NCBI GenBank assembly: GCA_036271555.1
Contig: DATBAK010000008.1
Span: 1-64,000, forward strand
Reading direction: 5' to 3'
Origin: Acidimicrobiia bacterium
GTDB taxonomy: Bacteria; Actinomycetota; Acidimicrobiia; IMCC26256; PALSA-610
Length of the DNA stretch: 64,000 nt
The notes under the pieces are model-generated. The model made no database searches. It was not told where the DNA came from and worked only from the letters and a program-made list of their open reading frames with translations. Below are positions 8,342 to 17,251 of the stretch, in pieces (within the stretch, counting starts at the first letter, position 1; the number at the start of each line of letters is the position of its first letter). Both the position numbers and the translations under genes were made by a program.

Positions 8342-9031
8342 ATGTCGGCGGCCGGTGATCTCGACGCACTGGCGCGTGAGATCAGCGAGTGCCGCGCGTG
8401 CCCGCGACTCGTCGAGTGGCGCGAAGCCGTCGCGGCCGAGCCGCGTGCGTCGTTCCGGGGCGAGCGCTACTGGGGTCGACCCGTGCCGGGATTCGGCGAC
8501 CCGCGCTCGCGAGTGCTGATCGCGGGCCTGGCACCGGCCGCGCACGGGGGCAACCGCACGGGCCGCGTGTTCACGGGCGATCGCTCGGGCGACTTCCTGT
8601 TCGCGTCGCTGCATCGCATCGGGTTCGCGAACCAGCCGACGTCGACCGCGCTCGACGACGGCCTGCGATTGCGCGACGCGTTCGTCGCCGCCGCGGTGCG
8701 CTGCGCGCCACCCGCGAACAAGCCGACGCCCGCGGAGCGCGACCAGTGCCGTCCGTATCTCGTGCGCGAGCTCCAGCTGCTCACGCACCTGCGCGTGATC
8801 GTCGCGCTCGGTTCGTTCGCGTACGAAGCGCTGTGGACCGCGTTGCGCGCGGCGGGGTACGCGCTGCCGTCGCCGCGGCCGAAGTTCGGCCACGCGCGCG
8901 AGGTCGATCTCGACGGGCTGGTCGTGATCGGCTGCTACCACCCGAGCCAGCAGAACACCTTCACTGGCAGGCTGACACCCGAGATGCTCGACGCGGTGTT
9001 CGCGCGCGCGCGAGCGCTTGCCGTTACTTGA
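8342..9031 (+). CDS. Uracil-DNA glycosylase, family 5 (UdgB-like)
   Basis: A 229-residue Fe-S uracil-DNA glycosylase that removes uracil and related damaged bases. The active-site block GLAPAAHGGNRTGRVFTGD has the family 5 Ala where family 4 enzymes have an acidic residue. Cluster-type cysteines are in ECRACPRL, VRCAPPANKPTPAERDQC, and the distal motif is HPSQQNTFTGRLT. It matches mycobacterial Rv1259. ATG 8342 is chosen because the conserved N-terminus begins there and TAGCAT lies 8 nt upstream. The 3' end overlaps the convergent TauE/SafE gene by 8 nt. Confidence 0.9.
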   Translation: MSAAGDLDALAREISECRACPRLVEWREAVAAEPRASFRGERYWGRPVPGFGDPRSRVLIAGLAPAAHGGNRTGRVFTGDRSGDFLFASLHRIGFANQPTSTALDDGLRLRDAFVAAAVRCAPPANKPTPAERDQCRPYLVRELQLLTHLRVIVALGSFAYEALWTALRAAGYALPSPRPKFGHAREVDLDGLVVIGCYHPSQQNTFTGRLTPEMLDAVFARARALAVT

Positions 9032-9833
9032 CGACCGCGACGATCTCGACGATCGCGTACACGATCGAGATCGAGCCGAGCACCAAGCCGGTGATCCGTC
9101 GCAGCGAGCGGTCGGCCGCCTGGATCGCGAAGCGCGCGCCGATGCGCGCGCCGGGAATGACGCCGATGCAGAGCGGCACCGCGAAGGTCCAGTCGATGTG
9201 GTGCTTCAGCGTGTGCGTGATCGTGCCCGGGATCGCGAAGAGCCCGACGCACGCGAGCGACGTCGCGATCGTCTCCTTCAAACCCATGCGCAGCCAGCCC
9301 TGGAACGCCGGGACCATGAGGATTCCGCCGCCGACGCCGAGCAGACCGGAGAGCATTCCCGCGCCGGTTCCGATGAGCGCGTACTTCCACCATGTCGCCC
9401 ACGTTCCGAGCACGTCGGCTTGGGGCTCGACCGCCGGCGCGCCGACCGGCGCGGGCTTCGGCGCCGGGACCTTCGACATTCGGTACGCGGTCAGCCCGAC
9501 GAGCGCCGCGGTCGCGATCATCTGGAGGTGACCCTTGCCCGGGATCGCGCCCGTCGCGAGTGAGCCGACGACGGCCGCGGGCACGCCGAAGCTCGAGATC
9601 CACGCGACCGCGCGCCACGTCACGAATCCTTCGCGTTGGTAGCGCCACGTTCCGATGAGCGCGGACGGAAACGTCGACGGCAGTGTCGAGCCGACTCCTT
9701 GCAGAGGCGTCGCACCCAACGCGCGGATGCCGGGTGTCGACACGACCGCGCCGCCGAGGCCGAACATCGCAGAGAGCATTCCGGTCACGACGCCGAGGAT
9801 CAGCGTCAGCACGACTTGCAACCATGCGCTCAC
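9024..9833 (-). CDS. TauE/SafE-family membrane transporter
   Basis: A 269-residue polytopic protein with about eight membrane helices arranged as two inverted halves. Family hallmarks are GMLSAMFGLGGAVVSTPGIR at the start and the matching GMLSGLLGVGGGILMVPAF in the second half. The family exports or takes up small organosulfonates, sulfite or related anions; the substrate here is unknown. GTG start, with TAGTCT 8 nt upstream, divergent from dapA. Confidence 0.88.
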   Translation of the reverse strand: MSAWLQVVLTLILGVVTGMLSAMFGLGGAVVSTPGIRALGATPLQGVGSTLPSTFPSALIGTWRYQREGFVTWRAVAWISSFGVPAAVVGSLATGAIPGKGHLQMIATAALVGLTAYRMSKVPAPKPAPVGAPAVEPQADVLGTWATWWKYALIGTGAGMLSGLLGVGGGILMVPAFQGWLRMGLKETIATSLACVGLFAIPGTITHTLKHHIDWTFAVPLCIGVIPGARIGARFAIQAADRSLRRITGLVLGSISIVYAIVEIVAVVK

Positions 9834-9841
9834 GGATTTCG

Positions 9842-9862
9842 AGACTACAAGGGGGGTACGCT
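9842..9862. promoter_or_regulatory. Divergent -10 pair between tauE/safE-like and dapA-like genes
   Basis: Minus strand TAGTCT (9842-9847) precedes the transporter GTG by 8 nt. Plus strand TACGCT (9857-9862) precedes the dapA-like GTG by 6 nt. AAGGGGGG (9849-9856) is upstream of the latter hexamer and is probably not a ribosome site. Two promoters share 35 bp. Confidence 0.45.
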
Positions 9863-9868
9863 GCCCTC

Positions 9869-10789
9869 GTGGCCGGTGATCTCGATCTCCGCGGTGTGTG
9901 GATTCCGCTGATCACACCCTTCGCCGCCGACGGTTCCGTCGACATCGACGCGATCGAGCGCCTCTGCACCGAGTACCTCGACGCGGGCGTCACCGGCATC
10001 GTCGCGCTCGGCACGACCGGTGAGCCGACGGCACTCGACGCCGCGGAGAAGCAAGCCGTCGTCGACACGTGCGCGCGCGTCTGCTCGCAGCGCGGCGCGC
10101 CGCTCATCATCGGCACCGGAACGAACAGCACCGCGGCGACGATCGGTGCGACGCAGGCGATCGCAGGCACTCCGGCGCTCGCCGCCGCGTTGGTCGTCGT
10201 GCCGTATTACGTGCGGCCGTCGGAGGCCGGGATCGTCGAGCACTTCAAGGCGGTCGCGGCCGCGAGCTCCGTACCGATCGTCGTCTACAACATCCCGTAC
10301 CGCACCGGTCGCGCGCTCGGCAGCGCGGCGTTGCTCGAGCTCGCCGCGACGGACAACGTCGTCGGCCTCAAGCAGTCGGTCGGCGCGCTCGACGTCGACA
10401 CGCTCACGGTGATCCGTGACGCGCCGCGCGGTTTCCATGTGCTCAGCGGCGAAGACTCGATCCTGTACCCGATGGTGTTGATGGGCGCGTACGGCGGGAT
10501 CAGCGCGCCCGCGCACGTGTGTACCGCGCGCTTCGTCGAGATGGTCGAGTGCGCGCTCGCGGGCAAGCTCGACGACGGGCGCGCGCACGCGGAGGCGCTC
10601 CTTCCGGTCGTGCAGGCCGGGTTCGTCGAGCCGAATCCCGCGGTGTGGAAGGGCGTGCTCCACGCGCAGGGGAAGATCGCGTCGCCCGCGCTGCGGCTGC
10701 CGATGACCGCGGCGGCGCCGGCCACGATCGACGCGTGCCTCGCCGCGATCGCGGCTTCATCCGCTGAGTCTTCTGGTCGCGCTCGCTGA
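9869..10789 (+). CDS. dapA: 4-hydroxy-tetrahydrodipicolinate synthase-like lyase (DapA family)
   Basis: A 306-residue class I aldolase-type TIM barrel. GTTGEPTAL is at about residues 50-58, VVYNIPYRTG carries the catalytic Tyr near 140, and NVVGLKQSVG holds the Schiff-base Lys near 170. In lysine and diaminopimelate synthesis it would condense pyruvate with aspartate semialdehyde. No other dap gene is nearby, so a related lyase of the same family is also possible. GTG 9869 starts just before the conserved GDLDLRGVWIPLITPF. The last codons lie in intergenic repeat copy B, giving an unusual SSAESSGRAR tail. Confidence 0.85.
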   Translation: MAGDLDLRGVWIPLITPFAADGSVDIDAIERLCTEYLDAGVTGIVALGTTGEPTALDAAEKQAVVDTCARVCSQRGAPLIIGTGTNSTAATIGATQAIAGTPALAAALVVVPYYVRPSEAGIVEHFKAVAAASSVPIVVYNIPYRTGRALGSAALLELAATDNVVGLKQSVGALDVDTLTVIRDAPRGFHVLSGEDSILYPMVLMGAYGGISAPAHVCTARFVEMVECALAGKLDDGRAHAEALLPVVQAGFVEPNPAVWKGVLHAQGKIASPALRLPMTAAAPATIDACLAAIAASSAESSGRAR

Positions 10790-10830
10790 CGCTCGCGCGC
10801 TCCTGACGCGGGATGGGAGCGGTCGGGCGG
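10771..10830. repeat. Intergenic repeat, copy B
   Basis: TTCTGGTCGCGCTCGC (10771-10786), TCCTGACGC (10801-10809) and GTCGGGCGG (10822-10830) match copy A at 5173-5231 in order and spacing. The left block runs into the 3' end of the dapA-like gene. Confidence 0.5.
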
Positions 10831-10888
10831 CCCGCGAAGCCAGCCGCCCGTTCTGGCCCCCGACCGGAGCCCACTCGTACCGCGTCGT

Positions 10889-10894
10889 TAGGCT
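10889..10894 (+). promoter_or_regulatory. -10 hexamer TAGGCT, probable leaderless start
   Basis: TAGGCT ends 7 nt before the ATG of the small membrane protein gene, with no ribosome site between. Confidence 0.5.
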
Positions 10895-10901
10895 CGGTCG
10901 C

Positions 10902-11162
10902 ATGACGCGCCGCCAGAGCAACCTGCTCATCGCCGCCGCGGTCTGGACGATCTACGTGTGGATCAGCTTCGTCGTGATCCAGACCCGACAGAACACATCC
11001 GTCGGCTTCAAGGTCGTGCACGGGGTGCTCGCGCTGATCTCGATCTGCTTCGGCATCGCGATCGGCGTCATGGGCTGGCGGGCCCGGCGATCGGCGGCCG
11101 GTGCACCCGCGGTCGACGCCCCGTCGGCGCCGGCGGAGGCGGTCGGCTCCCGCCGGGTGTGA
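10902..11162 (+). CDS. Small two-helix membrane protein (resembles SCO4848 family)
   Basis: An 86-residue protein with two predicted membrane helices, LLIAAAVWTIYVWISFVVI (about residues 8-26) and VLALISICFGIAIGVMGW (about 42-59), and a charged Ala/Pro-rich tail. The spacing and the IGVMGWRARR end resemble the actinobacterial SCO4848 family, whose function is unknown. This family call is by eye. It precedes the MFS-TetR pair but has its own promoter. Confidence 0.65.
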   Translation: MTRRQSNLLIAAAVWTIYVWISFVVIQTRQNTSVGFKVVHGVLALISICFGIAIGVMGWRARRSAAGAPAVDAPSAPAEAVGSRRV

Positions 11163-11169
11163 CACCCGA

Positions 11170-11247
11170 CTCATTTCGATACGAGTCGGTTGCGTTTCGG
11201 AAATCTCCTCGGTAACGTCCAATAACGAAACGACAGTGTCTCGTTAT
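11170..11247 (+). promoter_or_regulatory. Promoter and TetR-type operators for the MFS exporter
   Basis: TTGCGT (11190-11195), 17 nt, then TAACGT (11213-11218) form a good promoter. Just downstream, 11222-11247 is an inverted repeat with perfect ATAACGA/TCGTTAT ends and matching AC/GT inside. A second, 18-bp imperfect palindrome (ACTCatttcgatacGAGT, 7 of 9 pairs) lies upstream at 11170-11187. The placement suits binding by the TetR repressor encoded after the exporter. Confidence 0.6.
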
Positions 11248-11266
11248 GGGATGACGGAGGGGACCG

Positions 11267-12880
11267 ATGACGGACGTGACGGTCGACCGGGAGAGTGCGG
11301 CCTACCAGCGCCGCTGGCTGATCCTCGGCGTGCTGTGTCTCAGCCTGCTCGTGATCGTGGTCGACAACTCGATCCTCAACGTCGCGCTGCCGACCCTCGT
11401 GCGCGACCTGCACGCGAGCAACAGCCAGCTCCAGTGGATGGTCGACTCGTACACGCTCGTGTTCGCGGGTCTGCTGCTGACCGCGGGCAGCCTCGGTGAC
11501 CGCTTCGGGCGCCGCGGCGGACTGCAGGTCGGCCTGTCGATCTTCGGGCTCGGCTCGCTCGCGTCCGCGTTCGCGTCGACACCGACCCAGCTGATCTCCA
11601 CCCGCGCGCTCATGGGCGTCGGCGGCGCGTTCATCATGCCGGCGACGCTGTCGATCATCACGAACCTCTTCCCCGACGACGAGCGCGGCAAGGCGATCGG
11701 GTTGTGGGCATCGGTCGCGGGTGTCGCGGCCGCGCTCGGACCGATCAGCGGCGGCTTCCTGCTCGAGCACTTCTACTGGGGCTCGATCTTCACGGTGAAC
11801 CTGCCGATCGTCGCGTTCGCGCTCGTGTGCAGCGCGTTCCTCATCCCGACCTCGAAGGACCCCTCGCACCCGCGTCAGGATCCCGTCGGCGCGGTGCTGT
11901 CGATCGTCGGTTTGTGCTCACTGCTCTACGCGATCATCGACGGCCCGGTGTCCGGGTGGACCGCGCCGCGCATCGTCGGTGCGTTCGTCGTGGCCGCGGT
12001 CGTCCTCGGCGCCTTCGCCTGGTGGGAGTCGTACGTCGACCACCCGATGCTCGACACGAACTTCTTCAAGAACCCGCGCTTCACCGCGGCCAGCTCGGGC
12101 ATCACGCTGGTGTTCTTCGCGATGTTCGGCGCCACGTTCCTGCTCACCGAGTACCTGCAGTTCACACTCAACTTCTCACCCCTGAACGCGGGTCTTGCGC
12201 TGCTGCCGTGGGCGGCTGTGATGATGGTGACGTCGGCGAGCAGCGCCCGCATCGTCGATCGCTACGGCACGAAGGTCACGGTCGCGACGGGGCTCGCGAC
12301 CGTCGGTGTGGCGCTCGTGCTCATGATGAGCCTGCCGGTGAACGGTCACTACGTCACCGACGTGATGTGGCGGATGATGCTGATGGCCGCGGGCATGGGC
12401 CTTGTGATGGCCCCCGCGACCGAGTCGATCATGGGCTCGCTGCCGCTCGGCAAGGCCGGGGTCGGCTCCGCGGTGAACGACACGACCCGACAGGTCGGTG
12501 GCGCGCTCGGTGTCGCGATCATCGGCAGTGTGATGTCGTCCGTGTACCAGGACCGCGTCGCGGGCCGTATCGCAGGGCAGGGGCTCCCGCACGCCGCGGC
12601 CGCGCAGATCCGCAGCTCGCTCGGTGGCGCGCTCGAGGTCGCGCAGCGCGCGGGCGGACACACGGGTGTGCTCGTCGCCGCGCAGGCGAAGGCCGCGTTC
12701 GTCGACGGGCTGCACCTCGCGGTGCTGGTCGGTGCGGTCGCCGCGTTCCTCGGCGCGTTCATCGCGGCGAAGTGGCTGCCGGCGCGCGCGGTGGCGCGTG
12801 TCGCCGACGTCGAGGCTGCCGGTCCGACGACCGACGAGGTCGCGGCGGTCATCGGCGCGCCGGCGCTGGTGGAACCGTGA
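11267..12880 (+). CDS. MFS drug exporter, DHA2/EmrB-QacA type
   Basis: A 537-residue protein with about 14 membrane helices, the count for DHA2 drug:proton antiporters. Helix 1 carries VVDNSILNVALPTL, the loop motif GSLGDRFGRRGGLQ is at about residues 77-90, and antiporter motif C appears as AGVAAALGPISGGFLL near 150. It should export hydrophobic or cationic compounds across the inner membrane. ATG 11267 is preceded by GGAGGGGACCG. The stop overlaps the tetR start by 4 nt. A TetR operator overlaps its promoter region. Confidence 0.9.
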   Translation: MTDVTVDRESAAYQRRWLILGVLCLSLLVIVVDNSILNVALPTLVRDLHASNSQLQWMVDSYTLVFAGLLLTAGSLGDRFGRRGGLQVGLSIFGLGSLASAFASTPTQLISTRALMGVGGAFIMPATLSIITNLFPDDERGKAIGLWASVAGVAAALGPISGGFLLEHFYWGSIFTVNLPIVAFALVCSAFLIPTSKDPSHPRQDPVGAVLSIVGLCSLLYAIIDGPVSGWTAPRIVGAFVVAAVVLGAFAWWESYVDHPMLDTNFFKNPRFTAASSGITLVFFAMFGATFLLTEYLQFTLNFSPLNAGLALLPWAAVMMVTSASSARIVDRYGTKVTVATGLATVGVALVLMMSLPVNGHYVTDVMWRMMLMAAGMGLVMAPATESIMGSLPLGKAGVGSAVNDTTRQVGGALGVAIIGSVMSSVYQDRVAGRIAGQGLPHAAAAQIRSSLGGALEVAQRAGGHTGVLVAAQAKAAFVDGLHLAVLVGAVAAFLGAFIAAKWLPARAVARVADVEAAGPTTDEVAAVIGAPALVEP

Positions 12881-13443
12881 GCCCGGGGCGGCCTCGGAGC
12901 GCCGCGTGCGACGAGGCGATCCTGCGCGCCGCGCTCGACGAGTACGCGGAACGCGGTTACGAGGCGCTCTCGGTCGACGCGGTCGCGGCCCGCGCGGGTG
13001 TGAGCAAGGCCACGATCTATCGGCGCCACGACAGCAAGACCGATCTCGTGCTCGCGGCGGCGGCCGCGCTGGTGGAGGAGAGCTGGCAACCGCCGGCGAG
13101 CGACGACCTCCGCACGATTCTGCGCGGGGTGCTCGACAAGCTGCATGCGCTCTTCGGAAGCGAGCACGGACGCGCGGCGCGCATGCTCGTGGCCGATGCG
13201 CAGTCGCATCCTGAGCTCGCCGACGAGTTTCACCGACTCGTCGCCGAGCGACGCGCGTTCACGCGCGACCGGATCCGCGCCGCGGCCGCGAGTGGTGAGA
13301 TCGCCGCGAACGTCGACGTCGACCTCGTGGCCGACCTGCTCGCCGCGCCCGTCTTCTACCGCCTGTTCGTGAGCGGAGATCCCGTCGACGACGCCTTCCT
13401 CGACGCCGTCGTCGACAACGTGTTGCGGGCCGCCGGCGCGTGA
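12877..13443 (+). CDS. TetR-family repressor of the MFS exporter
   Basis: A 188-residue TetR/AcrR regulator. The helix-turn-helix is at about residues 10-55: AILRAALDEYAERGYEALSV then VAARAGVSKATIYRRHDSK. A ligand-binding C-terminal half resembles TetR_C domains. GTG start within the exporter stop (GTGA), so both are made from one transcript. Known family logic predicts that it represses the shared promoter by binding the ATAACGA inverted repeat at 11222-11247 and is released by an exported compound. Confidence 0.88.
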   Translation: MSPGRPRSAACDEAILRAALDEYAERGYEALSVDAVAARAGVSKATIYRRHDSKTDLVLAAAAALVEESWQPPASDDLRTILRGVLDKLHALFGSEHGRAARMLVADAQSHPELADEFHRLVAERRAFTRDRIRAAAASGEIAANVDVDLVADLLAAPVFYRLFVSGDPVDDAFLDAVVDNVLRAAGA

Positions 13444-13469
13444 GCGAGTCGCTCCCGCTCTCGGCGCGG

Positions 13470-13522
13470 CGCACCTTGCGACATCCGATATCCCTCGAGG
13501 GCACTCAACGTCGCAAAGTGCG
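13470..13522. terminator. Bidirectional stem-loop between tetR and kgd
   Basis: GCACCTTGCGAC (13471-13482) pairs with GTCGCAAAGTGC (13510-13521) at 11 of 12 positions, extended by one outer C-G pair. The 27-nt loop holds the perfect palindrome CCCTCGAGGG (13492-13501). It lies between convergent genes and has no U-tract, so a terminator or end-protecting hairpin is inferred. Confidence 0.45.
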
Positions 13523-13570
13523 GCCGCTTGCGTGCTCGTGCCCGGCTCGCGGCCGGACGCGCGGCAGCGT

Positions 13571-16500
13571 CTAGAACGTCGCGGGCGACTCGAGCGGTGC
13601 GAAGGCGGCTTCGAGGATGTGCTGTTGCTCGACGTCGTGAACCTTGGAGCTCCCGCTCGCGGGGCTCGCGCTCGCCTTGCGGGCGACCCAGCTGATGCGG
13701 ATGCCGTCGCCGGCGAGCTCCTTGAGCAGCGGCAACGCGAAGATGCGCGCGCCCATGTTCTCGGGCTCTTCCTGGACCCATACGATCTCGCGCAGCGAGC
13801 CGTAGCGGGCCACGATCTCGGCGAAGTCGCGGTCGGCGACGGGATACAGCTGCTCGACCCGCACCACCGCGGCGGTCGCGCCGAGCTCGTCGCGCTTCGC
13901 GATCAGCTCGTGCCCGATCTTGCCGGTACACGCGACGATGCGCGTGACCGAAGCGGCGTCGGCGCCGCCGTCGTCGACGAGGGTCTCGTGGAACGAGCCG
14001 TCGGTGAGCTCGGCGACCGGCGAACGCGTCGCGGGCATCCGCAGGTAGCGCTTCGGCGTCAGCACGACGAGCGGCCGGCGCCGCGGCGCGAGCACCTGGC
14101 GCCGCAGCACGTGGAAGTACTGCGCGGCGGTCGTCGGATACACGACGCGCAGGTTGTCCTCGGCGCACAGGGTGAGGAACCGTTCGAGGCGCGCGCTCGA
14201 GTGCTCGGGGCCCTGGCCCTCGAACCCGTGGGGGAGGAGCAGTACGAGCCCGCTCTGCTGACCCCACTTGTCGTGGGCCGCGACGATGAACTGGTCGATG
14301 ATCGTCTGGCCGCCGTTCGCGAAGTCACCGAACTGCGCTTCCCAGCACACGAGCGTGTCGGGTGCGGCAACGGAGTAGCCGTACTCGAACCCGAGCGCGG
14401 CGAACTCCGACAGCACCGAGTCGTAGATCATGTACGGCGCTTCGGGACCCTCGCCGTCGGCGGACGCGATGTGCGCGAGCGGCGTGTATTCGTGCTCGTC
14501 GTTGAAGTCGACGAGCACCGCGTGACGCTGGCTGAACGTGCCGCGCCGCGTGTCCTGACCCGCGACGCGCACCGGCGTTCCCGACTCGAGCAACGTGCCG
14601 AAGGCGAGCGCTTCGCCGAGCGCCCAGTCGACGTGGCCGTCGTCGAAGCCCTTCGTCTGCTGCGCGAACAGCCGTGCGAGCTTGGGGTGCGGTGTGAACG
14701 ACTCGGGGAACGTCGACAGCGCGGCGACGATCGGTCGCAGGCGCTCGAGCGCCACCGCGGTCGCGACCGCAGGCTCGGGCGTTGCGGGGCGGGGTGACCC
14801 GGTGTCGAACACCGGTGCCGACGGCGGCTTCGAGTCGTGCGTGCTCTCGAACGCGGCTTCGAGGCGCGCGCGGTAGTCCTCGAGCGTCCGCTCGCACTCG
14901 GGCAGCGTGAGGTCGCCGCGGTTCACGAGCGTCTCGGTGTAGATCTTGCGCACCGACCGGCGGTTCTCGATGAGCTCGTACATCCGCGGCTGCGTGAACG
15001 CGGGTTCGTCGCCCTCGTTGTGGCCGTAGCGGCGGTAGCAGACGAGATCGACGACGACGTCCTTGGCGAACGCCTGCCGGAACGCGTACGCGAGCTCGAT
15101 CACGCGGCACGCGGCTTCGGGGTCGTCGCCGTTGACGTGGAAGATCGGTGCCTGCACCGCCTTGGCGATGTCGGTCGCGTAGACGGTCGAACGCGCGAAG
15201 TCGGGCGCGGTGGTGAAGCCGAGCTGGTTGTTGACGACGATGTGCACCGTGCCGCCGACGTCGTAGCCGGGGAGCTCGGAGAGGTTGAGCGTCTCCGCGA
15301 CGACGCCCTGGCCCGCGAACGCGGCGTCGCCGTGGATGAGCACCGGCAATACGAGCCGGCGGTCCTGGTCGCCGAGCCGGTCCTGCTTCGCGCGCACGAT
15401 CCCCTCGACGACGGGGTCGACGGCTTCGAGGTGGCTCGGGTTCGCCGCGAGGGTGACCGCGATCGAACCACCGTCGCGCCCCTCGTACTTGCCGGTCGCG
15501 CCGAGGTGGTACTTCACGTCGCCGCTGCCGCCGGGCACGTTCGGGTCGAGCTCGCCCTCGAACTCGCGGAAGACCTGCGCGTACGCCTTGCCGACGATGT
15601 TCGTGAGGACGTTCAGCCGACCGCGGTGCGACATGCCGATCACGGCCTCCTGCATCCCGTCGTCGACGGCGGAGTCGAGCAGGAAGTCGAGCATCGGGAT
15701 GAGCGTCTCGGAGCCTTCGAGGCTGAAGCGCTTCTGCCCGAGGTACTTCGTGTGCAGGAAGCGCTCGAACGCCTCCGCCGCGTTCAGCGCGGTGAGGATC
15801 GCCTCGCGCTCGTCGCGCGTGATGTCGTTCTGCACGCCTTCGACGTGATCCTGGATCCAGTTCTTCTGGTCGACCTCCTGGATGTGCATGTACTCGACGC
15901 CGACGGTGCGCGCGTACGCGTCGCGCAGGAGACCGAGGATGTCGCGCAGCGGCATCGTCCGTTTGCCCGCGAGGCCGCCGGTCGGGAACTCGCGGTCGAG
16001 GTCCCAGATCGTGAGACCCCAGTGCATCGGGTCGAGCTCCTCGTGCGTCTTCGGCTCCTTGCGGCCGAGCGGGTCGAGGTTCGAGATGAGGTGACCGCGC
16101 ACGCGGTAGATGTTGATGAGCTGCTGGACCTTCAGTGCTTTCTCCGCCCAACCCTGCTCGTCGTCGAGCGGTGAGCGATCGCGACTCCAGCGCGCAGGCT
16201 CGTAAGGAATCGAGAAGCTCTGGAACATCGCGTCGTAGAAGCCGTGCTCGCCGAGCAGGTAGTCGTGCACCGCGGCGAGGAACTCGCCGCTCTCCGCGCC
16301 CTGGATCACGCGGTGGTCGTACGTGCTCGTGAGCGTGACGACCTTGCTCACGGCGACGCGCGCGATCGTGTGCGGGTCCGCGCCCTCGTACTCGGGTGGG
16401 TACGCGATCGAGCCGACGCCGACGATGAGGCCCTGCCCGGGCATGAGCCGCGGCACCGAGTGCTCGGTGCCGATGACGCCGGGGTTCGTGATCGAGACGG

Positions 16501-17251
16501 TCGTGCCCGCGAAGTCGTCGACGGTGATCTTGTTGTCGCGGACACGCCGGAGGACGTCTTCGTACGCCGTGTGGAACTGGAAGAAGTCGAGGGTGTCGGC
16601 GCCCTTGATGTTCGGCACGAGCAACGTGCGCGTGCCGTCGGACTTCGAGAGGTCGATCGCGATGCCGAGGTTGACGTGCTGGTGGCGCACGACCGACGGC
16701 TTGCCGTCGGTGACACCGAAGCCCGAGTTCATCGCGGGCACGTCGCGCAGCGCGCGCAGCACCGCGAACCCGATGATGTGCGTGAACGAGACCTTGCCGC
16801 CGCCGCTGCGCGCCAGCTGGTTGTTCAGGATCTGCCGGTTGATCTCGAGCAACTTGGCGGGCACCGTGCGCACCGACGTCGCGGTCGGCACGCCGAGACT
16901 CGCCTCCATGTTCGACACGATGCGCGCCGCGGCGCCGCGCAGGATCGCGGGCGTCTCGCCGTCGAGCACGACGGGCGCGCCCGCGGCGACTGGGGTGCTC
17001 GACGGACTCGGTGCCGACGTCGGTGTGGGCGCGGGCGGTGCGGCCGCCGTGGCCGGTGGAGGTGCGGGCGCGGCTGAAGGCGGCGCGGAACGAGTCGTCG
17101 CCGGCGCGGGCGCGGTCGGCGCGCTCGCCTCGCGTGGCACGTAGTCCGCGAAGAACTCGCGCCACGCCGCCGACACCGACTCCGGATGCTCGACGTACTC
17201 GCGGTACATGTCCTCGACGATCCCGGCGTTGCTGCCGAGGTCGGTGATCAT
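13571..17251 (-). CDS. kgd: Multifunctional 2-oxoglutarate metabolism enzyme (Kgd/SucA type)
   Basis: A 1226-residue actinobacterial Kgd/OdhA protein: an E2-type succinyltransferase domain fused ahead of a thiamine-diphosphate E1 domain, without a lipoyl domain. Residues 1-40 (GIVEDMYREYVEHPESVSAAW) are the usual E1 N-terminal helix. An Ala/Pro/Thr linker of about 60 residues follows, then the E2 core ending DHRVIQGAESGEFLAAVHDY (about 290-310). The E1 part has MSHRGRLNVL, HGDAAFAGQGVVAE and RRYGHNEGDEPAFTQP. It decarboxylates 2-oxoglutarate in the TCA cycle. ATG 17251 is chosen because the family N-terminus begins there, with GGAG 4 nt upstream inside an intercistronic repeat. An in-frame ATG at 17335 would add 28 residues encoded by that repeat. 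Confidence 0.93.
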   Translation of the reverse strand: MITDLGSNAGIVEDMYREYVEHPESVSAAWREFFADYVPREASAPTAPAPATTRSAPPSAAPAPPPATAAAPPAPTPTSAPSPSSTPVAAGAPVVLDGETPAILRGAAARIVSNMEASLGVPTATSVRTVPAKLLEINRQILNNQLARSGGGKVSFTHIIGFAVLRALRDVPAMNSGFGVTDGKPSVVRHQHVNLGIAIDLSKSDGTRTLLVPNIKGADTLDFFQFHTAYEDVLRRVRDNKITVDDFAGTTVSITNPGVIGTEHSVPRLMPGQGLIVGVGSIAYPPEYEGADPHTIARVAVSKVVTLTSTYDHRVIQGAESGEFLAAVHDYLLGEHGFYDAMFQSFSIPYEPARWSRDRSPLDDEQGWAEKALKVQQLINIYRVRGHLISNLDPLGRKEPKTHEELDPMHWGLTIWDLDREFPTGGLAGKRTMPLRDILGLLRDAYARTVGVEYMHIQEVDQKNWIQDHVEGVQNDITRDEREAILTALNAAEAFERFLHTKYLGQKRFSLEGSETLIPMLDFLLDSAVDDGMQEAVIGMSHRGRLNVLTNIVGKAYAQVFREFEGELDPNVPGGSGDVKYHLGATGKYEGRDGGSIAVTLAANPSHLEAVDPVVEGIVRAKQDRLGDQDRRLVLPVLIHGDAAFAGQGVVAETLNLSELPGYDVGGTVHIVVNNQLGFTTAPDFARSTVYATDIAKAVQAPIFHVNGDDPEAACRVIELAYAFRQAFAKDVVVDLVCYRRYGHNEGDEPAFTQPRMYELIENRRSVRKIYTETLVNRGDLTLPECERTLEDYRARLEAAFESTHDSKPPSAPVFDTGSPRPATPEPAVATAVALERLRPIVAALSTFPESFTPHPKLARLFAQQTKGFDDGHVDWALGEALAFGTLLESGTPVRVAGQDTRRGTFSQRHAVLVDFNDEHEYTPLAHIASADGEGPEAPYMIYDSVLSEFAALGFEYGYSVAAPDTLVCWEAQFGDFANGGQTIIDQFIVAAHDKWGQQSGLVLLLPHGFEGQGPEHSSARLERFLTLCAEDNLRVVYPTTAAQYFHVLRRQVLAPRRRPLVVLTPKRYLRMPATRSPVAELTDGSFHETLVDDGGADAASVTRIVACTGKIGHELIAKRDELGATAAVVRVEQLYPVADRDFAEIVARYGSLREIVWVQEEPENMGARIFALPLLKELAGDGIRISWVARKASASPASGSSKVHDVEQQHILEAAFAPLESPATF

